64,000 nt of DNA from Methylobacterium dankookense (GTDB lineage Bacteria > Pseudomonadota > Alphaproteobacteria > Rhizobiales > Beijerinckiaceae). Within the stretch, counting starts at the first letter, position 1. Each line of letters begins with the position of its first letter. Below the pieces are notes generated by a model that saw only the letters and a list, made by a program, of their open reading frames with translations, did not search any database and was not told the DNA's origin. Shown here piece after piece: positions 60,000 through 64,000 of the stretch. Location of the stretch: NCBI RefSeq assembly GCF_902141855.1, contig NZ_CABFVH010000014.1:1-64000 (forward strand), in the 5' to 3' direction. The position numbers were made by a program, and so were the translations under genes.

Positions 60000-61922
60000 A
60001 TGCCCGCCAGCCTGCCCGGCCGCTATCCCGAGGTCTATGCCGCGGCGAGCCGCGACCCGGAGGCGTTCTGGCTCGATGCGGCGAAGGCTCTCGACTGGTC
60101 GACGGCGCCGAGCCGGGCCTTCGATGCCGATCAGGGCCCCTATGGCCGCTGGTTCCCGGACGGCGAACTCAACGCCTGCCACAACGCGGTCGACCGGCAT
60201 GCCGAGGGCGCGCGGGCCGATCAGGCGGCGATCCGCTACGATTCGCCCGTCACCGGCACCAAGCGGACCATCACCTACGGCGAGCTGCGCGACGAGGTGG
60301 CGACGCTCGCCGCCGTGCTCGCCGATCTCGGCGTCGCCAGGGGCGACCGCGTCCTCCTCTACATGCCGATGGTGCCCGAAGCCCTGTTCGGGATGCTGGC
60401 CTGCGCCCGGCTGGGCGCCGTGCATTCCGTGGTGTTCGGGGGCTTTGCCGCCAACGAGCTCGCCGTGCGCCTCGACGATGCCCGGCCCAAGGTGGTGCTC
60501 GCCGCCTCCTGCGGCATCGAGCCCAACCGCACGGTCGCCTACAAGCCGCTCCTCGACGCGGCGATCGGCACCGCCTCCCACAAGCCGGAAGCCTGCCTGA
60601 TCCTGCAGCGCCCGCACTGCGCGGCGCAGCTCACGGAGGGCCGCGACCGCGACTGGGCGGAGGCCGTCGCCGCGGCACGGGCCGAGGGGCGCCGGGCGGA
60701 GTGCGTGCCGGTGGCCGCCACCGACCCGCTCTACGTGCTCTATACGTCGGGCACCACGGGCAAGCCCAAGGGCGTGGTGCGCGATACCGGCGGCTATCTC
60801 GCGGCGCTCGCGTGGTCGATGCCGAACCTTTACGGCGTCGCGCCCGGCGAGACCTATTTCTGCGCCTCCGACATCGGCTGGGTCGTCGGGCATTCCTACA
60901 TCGTCTACGCACCGCTCGTGCACGGCTGCACCACGGTGCTCTACGAGGGCAAGCCGGTCGGCACGCCCGATGCCGGCGCCCTCTGGCGGGTGGTGTCGGA
61001 GACGGGCGCCGTCTGCCTGTTCACGGCGCCCACCGCCCTCCGGGCCATCAAGAAGGAGGATCCGCGGGGCGAGCGCGTCGGCGATCACGACCTCTCGGCC
61101 TTCCGCAGCCTGTTCCTGGCCGGCGAGCGGGCGGACCCGGATTCCGTCGCCTGGGCCGAGCGGGTGCTCGACCGTCCCGTCATCGACCATTGGTGGCAGA
61201 CCGAGACCGGCTGGCCGATCGCCGGCAACCCGCTCGGCCTCGGGCTCCTGCCGGTGAAGCACGGCAGCACCTGCGTGCCGATGCCGGGCTACCGCGTCGA
61301 GATCCTCGACGAGGGCGGCAAGCCGGTGCCGCCGGACACGATGGGCACGATCGCGATCCGCCTGCCGCTGCCCCCAGGCTGCCTGCCGACCCTGTGGGGC
61401 TCGGACGAGCGCATGCGGTCGAGCTACCTTGCCACCTTCCCCGGCTATTACGACACCTCCGATGCCGGGGTGATCGATGCGGACGGCTACATCACCGTGC
61501 TCGGGCGGACCGACGACATCATCAACGTGGCCGGCCACCGCCTCTCGACCGGGGGCATGGAGGCGGTGCTCGCCGGCCATCCGGACGTGGCCGAATGCGC
61601 CGTCATCGGCATCCGCGACAGCCTCAAGGGCGAGGTGCCCTGCGGCTTCGTGGTGCTGAAGGCCCAGGTGGCCCGCGACCCCGCCGAGATCGAGCGCGAG
61701 CTGGTGGCCAAGGTCCGCGACGAGATCGGGCCGGTCGCCGCCTTCAAGCTGGCGCTCACCGTGCCGCGCCTGCCCAAGACGCGCTCGGGCAAGATCCTGC
61801 GCGCCACCATGAAGCGCATCGCCGACCACGAGCCCTGGACCATGCCGGCCACCATCGACGACGCCTCCGTGCTCGACGAGATCGGCGCGAGCCTGGAGCA
61901 AAGGGGTATCGGCGAGGCGTAG
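60000..61922 (+). CDS. prpE: Propionyl-CoA synthetase
   Basis: A 640-residue acyl-adenylate-forming enzyme of the acetyl/propionyl-CoA synthetase type. VLYTSGTTGKPKGVVRDTGG (about 246-265) is the P-loop. DHWWQTETGWPIAGNPLG, GYYDTSDAGVIDADG and GRTDDIINVAGHRLSTGGME are core motifs, and RSGKILRATMKRI holds the catalytic Lys (about 597). ASDIGWVVGHSYIVYAPL is characteristic of PrpE. It feeds propionate into propionyl-CoA metabolism. GAGGA before the ATG supports the start. A dispersed hairpin element follows. Confidence 0.95.
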   Translation: MPASLPGRYPEVYAAASRDPEAFWLDAAKALDWSTAPSRAFDADQGPYGRWFPDGELNACHNAVDRHAEGARADQAAIRYDSPVTGTKRTITYGELRDEVATLAAVLADLGVARGDRVLLYMPMVPEALFGMLACARLGAVHSVVFGGFAANELAVRLDDARPKVVLAASCGIEPNRTVAYKPLLDAAIGTASHKPEACLILQRPHCAAQLTEGRDRDWAEAVAAARAEGRRAECVPVAATDPLYVLYTSGTTGKPKGVVRDTGGYLAALAWSMPNLYGVAPGETYFCASDIGWVVGHSYIVYAPLVHGCTTVLYEGKPVGTPDAGALWRVVSETGAVCLFTAPTALRAIKKEDPRGERVGDHDLSAFRSLFLAGERADPDSVAWAERVLDRPVIDHWWQTETGWPIAGNPLGLGLLPVKHGSTCVPMPGYRVEILDEGGKPVPPDTMGTIAIRLPLPPGCLPTLWGSDERMRSSYLATFPGYYDTSDAGVIDADGYITVLGRTDDIINVAGHRLSTGGMEAVLAGHPDVAECAVIGIRDSLKGEVPCGFVVLKAQVARDPAEIERELVAKVRDEIGPVAAFKLALTVPRLPKTRSGKILRATMKRIADHEPWTMPATIDDASVLDEIGASLEQRGIGEA

Positions 61923-61929
61923 GGCTCCT

Positions 61930-61985
61930 GTCGTGACGCGCTCTCTTCCGCCGAACCGGTATCCACTTCGGCGGAGAGCGCTCTG
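61930..61985. repeat. Dispersed intergenic hairpin element, copy 4
   Basis: Contains GTCGTGACGCGCTCTCTTCC, GCCGAACCGGTATCCACTTC and GGCGGAGAGCGCTC. The arms CGCTCTC..CCGCCGAA and TTCGGCGGAGAGCG pair apart from a two-base bulge, making this the clearest copy. It lies between prpE and the flavin oxidoreductase gene. Confidence 0.8.
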
Positions 61986-62044
61986 GCCGGCTGGCATACC
62001 GCGCCGGCCGGCGTAGATAGGAGCGCATCCATCTGGAGCGCCCC

Positions 62045-63175
62045 ATGACGACAGCCACGCCCGCACGCCTGTTCGAACCGCTGACGCTCGACGGCCTCAC
62101 CCTCGAGAACCGCATCCTGGTCGCTCCGATGTGCCAGTACTCGGCCCGCGACGGCGAGGCCACCGACTGGCACATGATGCATCTGGGAGGGCTCGCCATG
62201 TCGGGCGCCGGGCTACTGACCCTGGAGGCGACCGCCGTCTCGCCGGAGGCCCGCATCACCGCCTGGGACCTCGGCCTCTACAACGACGGCTGCGAGCGGG
62301 CGCTCGCCCGCGTCCTCGACGCGGTGCGCGACTACGCGCCGATCCCGATCTGCATCCAGATCGCCCATGCCGGCCGCAAGGCATCGAGCGAGGCGCCCTG
62401 GACGGGCGGGGCGCAGATCCCGCCGGAGCATCCTTACGGCTGGCGCACCGAGGCGCCGTCGCCGGTGCCGCACGGGGAGGGCGAGGTGGCGCCCCACGCC
62501 CTCGATGCAGCCGACCTGAAACGGGTGCGGGACGCCTTCGTGGCCACCGCGAAGCGCGCGGTGCGGCTCGGGATCGAGGCGGTGGAGCTGCACGGGGCGC
62601 ACGGCTACCTGCTGCACCAGTTCCTCTCGCCGCTGGCGAACCGCCGCACGGACGAATATGGCGGCAGCCTGCGCAACCGCATGCGCTTCCCGCTCGAGGT
62701 CTACGACGCGGTGCGTCAGGTCGTGCCCGCGGGCAGCCCGGTCTGGCTGCGCGTCTCGGCCACCGACTGGGTGGAGGACGGCTGGGACCTCGACGAGACG
62801 GTCGAATTCGCCCAGGCGCTCAAGGCGGCGGGCTCGCCGGCGATCCACGTCTCCACCGGCGGCGTCTCGCCCAAGCAGGCGATCAAGCTCGGGCCGGGCT
62901 ATCAGGTGCCCTTCGCCGAGCGGATCAAGGCGGAGACCGGGCTCACCACCATCGCGGTCGGCCTGATCACCGAGCCGGCCCAGGCCGAATCCGTGCTGCA
63001 GGAGGGCCGGGCGGACGCCATCTCGCTCGCCCGGGCCATGCTCTACGATCCCCGCTGGCCCTGGCACGCCGCGGCCGAGCTCGGCGCCCGGGTCCGGGCC
63101 CCGAAGCAGTACTGGCGCTCGCAGCCGCGGGCGTACAAGGACCTGTTCAAGGACACGGCCTTCGGGCAGCGGTGA
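62045..63175 (+). CDS. NADH:flavin oxidoreductase, old yellow enzyme family (YqjM-like)
   Basis: A 376-residue FMN barrel enzyme. RILVAPMCQYSARDGEATDW carries the Cys typical of the YqjM subgroup. QIAHAGRKAS and VELHGAHGYLLHQFLSPLAN supply the substrate-binding His residues. RTDEYGGSLRNRMRFPLEV follows, and YDPRWPWHAA is at the C-terminus. It reduces activated C=C bonds of enones, using NAD(P)H; the natural substrate is unknown. ATG 62045 follows a GGAG nine bases upstream. Confidence 0.93.
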   Translation: MTTATPARLFEPLTLDGLTLENRILVAPMCQYSARDGEATDWHMMHLGGLAMSGAGLLTLEATAVSPEARITAWDLGLYNDGCERALARVLDAVRDYAPIPICIQIAHAGRKASSEAPWTGGAQIPPEHPYGWRTEAPSPVPHGEGEVAPHALDAADLKRVRDAFVATAKRAVRLGIEAVELHGAHGYLLHQFLSPLANRRTDEYGGSLRNRMRFPLEVYDAVRQVVPAGSPVWLRVSATDWVEDGWDLDETVEFAQALKAAGSPAIHVSTGGVSPKQAIKLGPGYQVPFAERIKAETGLTTIAVGLITEPAQAESVLQEGRADAISLARAMLYDPRWPWHAAAELGARVRAPKQYWRSQPRAYKDLFKDTAFGQR

Positions 63176-63228
63176 GGCGCGCCGCCCCTCCATTGTTGGC
63201 GAGACGGTTTTTGATCGAGCGCGGGTCC

Positions 63229-63308
63229 GCTCTCCACCCAAGTCGGGCCTGCCCGACTTGGGCAGCAGGGTGCGGATCTCGGGCAGGCCCGAGATCCGTC
63301 GGGAGAGC
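63229..63308. repeat. Composite palindromic element
   Basis: Two perfect hairpins lie side by side inside an outer inverted pair. The first has 12-base arms (CCCAAGTCGGGC / GCCCGACTTGGG, 63237-63262). The second has 11-base arms (GGATCTCGGGC / GCCCGAGATCC, 63274-63297). The outer pair is GCTCTCC / GGAGAGC (63229-63235 and 63302-63308). Both hairpins have two-base centres. It is 53 bases downstream of the flavin oxidoreductase gene. Confidence 0.7.
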
Positions 63309-63844
63309 ACATGTGCTTTCGGCCCCGCGCGCTGGTGCGCCGGGGGCATGGCCCAAAGTCGGGGTGACGCGGGACGCCGCGAAGCCCGAAGACGCAACGT
63401 TGCACAAAGCCGGCTCCCCGGCGTCCCGCGGATGAGAGGCGGTGGCCGTCAGCCCAGCATCCGATTTTGCGTCCGGTGTCCGTCACGCGGGGTCGCGAGC
63501 TGGCGCTAAGTCAGTCCCGAGGTCAGAGCCCTCGGCGCTTCCGAGCGAGCCTTCGTCGCACGCTGCCCCGTAGTGGGCAGCGCCGCAGCTTCCCTCCGCA
63601 CCGCCCAGGTCAGGGTCGGGCCTGGGGCATTTCCTCCCCAGGCAGGTCGCCCAGCCCGAGCCGGGGGTCGTGTCGCGTCCCGCGCCCGGGGCTGCCGCAG
63701 CCGACGGCAGACGCAGGCACCGGCCTGTCGCACGCCGTCCCGGCGGCTGACCGGTTCGGCGCCCCGAGGCGTCTCACGACGCGTCGCGGCAGGCCCCGGC
63801 AAATGAGCACAAAACAGGAACATTGTCAAGACGGCGCGCCCGTC
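63309..63844. other. Gene-free, hairpin-rich stretch; possible structured RNA or repeat
   Basis: About 535 bases without a convincing gene. Several short perfect stems are present, including GCTGCCC/GGGCAGC (around 63570) and GCCTGGGG/CCCCAGGC (around 63620-63645). The right end is A/T-richer, and the minus strand reads TTGACA at 63830-63835, possibly a -35 element directed into the stretch. A 107-codon minus-strand frame from 63829 is Arg/Ala/Pro-rich with no ribosome site and looks non-coding. Confidence 0.45.
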
Positions 63845-64000
63845 TCACGCACCCCTCAGCATCGCTTCAGCCGCCGCGAGGTCCTCGGGCGTGTTGACGT
63901 TGAGGAAGGGATCGACCGGCTCGGTGGGCCAGGCGGCGAGGGCGGGGGATCGGGCCAGGACGAAGCCGCCGACCCGGCGCTCGCCCCGGTCGAGATAGGC
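63845..64000 (-). CDS. mobA: Molybdenum cofactor guanylyltransferase, C-terminal end (runs off the window)
   Basis: The last 51 codons of a minus-strand gene. They end FLNVNTPEDLAAAEAML, preceded by PTEPVDP. The F.N.NTPEDL segment near the C-terminus is the hallmark of MobA, which attaches GMP to molybdopterin. The catalytic N-terminal domain lies outside the window. A related nucleotidyltransferase with the same ending cannot be excluded. Confidence 0.78.
   Translation of the reverse strand, partial: AYLDRGERRVGGFVLARSPALAAWPTEPVDPFLNVNTPEDLAAAEAMLRGA

Noticed and set aside
63506..63829. 107-codon minus-strand frame near the window end
   Set aside because: Arg/Ala/Pro-rich composition typical of random GC-rich frames and no ribosome site. 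Kept only as part of the hairpin-rich stretch.
63229..63844. RNase P RNA, tmRNA or SRP RNA in the terminal gap
   Set aside because: Looked for their conserved cores (such as the GAGGAAAGTCC segment of RNase P) on both strands; only a partial GGAGGAAA occurs, without the rest.

Overview
The window is very GC-rich chromosomal DNA from an alphaproteobacterium, most likely of the Hyphomicrobiales and probably Methylobacterium-like. That assignment is inference. It rests on a divK-pleD cell-cycle/c-di-GMP pair, an EipB-like envelope protein, DUF3572, DUF465 (YdcH) and MidA/Lgt/PgeF genes in typical alphaproteobacterial arrangements, a Cys-less L36, and promoters of the GGAAC-N16/17-CGTT (EcfG general stress sigma factor) type. 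No phage, plasmid, transposase, CRISPR array, tRNA or rRNA gene was seen. Most of the window is ordinary, densely packed core genome in which operon neighbours often overlap by four bases (ATGA or GTGA).

Layout. 0-4.5 kb: truncated porin, pgeF, midA-like and lgt (one minus-strand operon), a TPR protein and rpmJ. 4.7-10.9 kb: an accessory oxidation block with DUF4188, a GMC oxidoreductase, DoxX, cupin, SMP-30 lactonase, a two-domain VOC protein and a secreted catalase-like peroxidase. 11-20.5 kb: kup, bioD, secA, a PpiC foldase, two divergent small secreted proteins with matching EcfG promoters, and hemH. 20.6-28 kb: a methyltransferase, a 5'-nucleotidase-like phosphoesterase, ung, a ThDP enzyme, a truncated acyl-CoA synthetase homologue and an enoyl-CoA hydratase. 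28-33 kb: small envelope proteins, an EipB-like protein, DUF3572, divK and pleD. 33.5-42.9 kb: accA coupled to a DUF1796 protein, a YafK-like L,D-transpeptidase lipoprotein, a methyltransferase, a Pmp3/YqaE peptide, two MFS transporters, DoxX and a DUF3313 lipoprotein.

43-49 kb: guaB, a ketopantoate-reductase-family gene, an RsmB-family rRNA methyltransferase and guaA. 49.4-56.3 kb: the most accessory-looking block, gmd-rmd for a GDP-6-deoxyhexose (probably GDP-D-rhamnose), followed by an unrecognised protein, two glycosyltransferases and a three-repeat protein, nearly all translationally coupled. It probably makes or decorates a surface glycan. 56.3-64 kb: a TPR lipoprotein, purK-purE, a divergent pair of DUF465 genes, prpE, an OYE-family reductase, about 670 bases of hairpin-rich non-coding DNA, and the C-terminal end of mobA.

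The clearest non-routine signals are three EcfG-type promoters, a four-copy intergenic hairpin family (one copy supplies the stop codons of both flanking genes), the GDP-deoxyhexose glycan operon with an unrecognised protein and an unrecognised C-terminal domain, a repeat module shared between that operon and a methyltransferase 12 kb away, a truncated adenylate-forming enzyme, a small coupled gene without a convincing start, and a probable CTG start. All function assignments come from reading motifs; no database search was possible.
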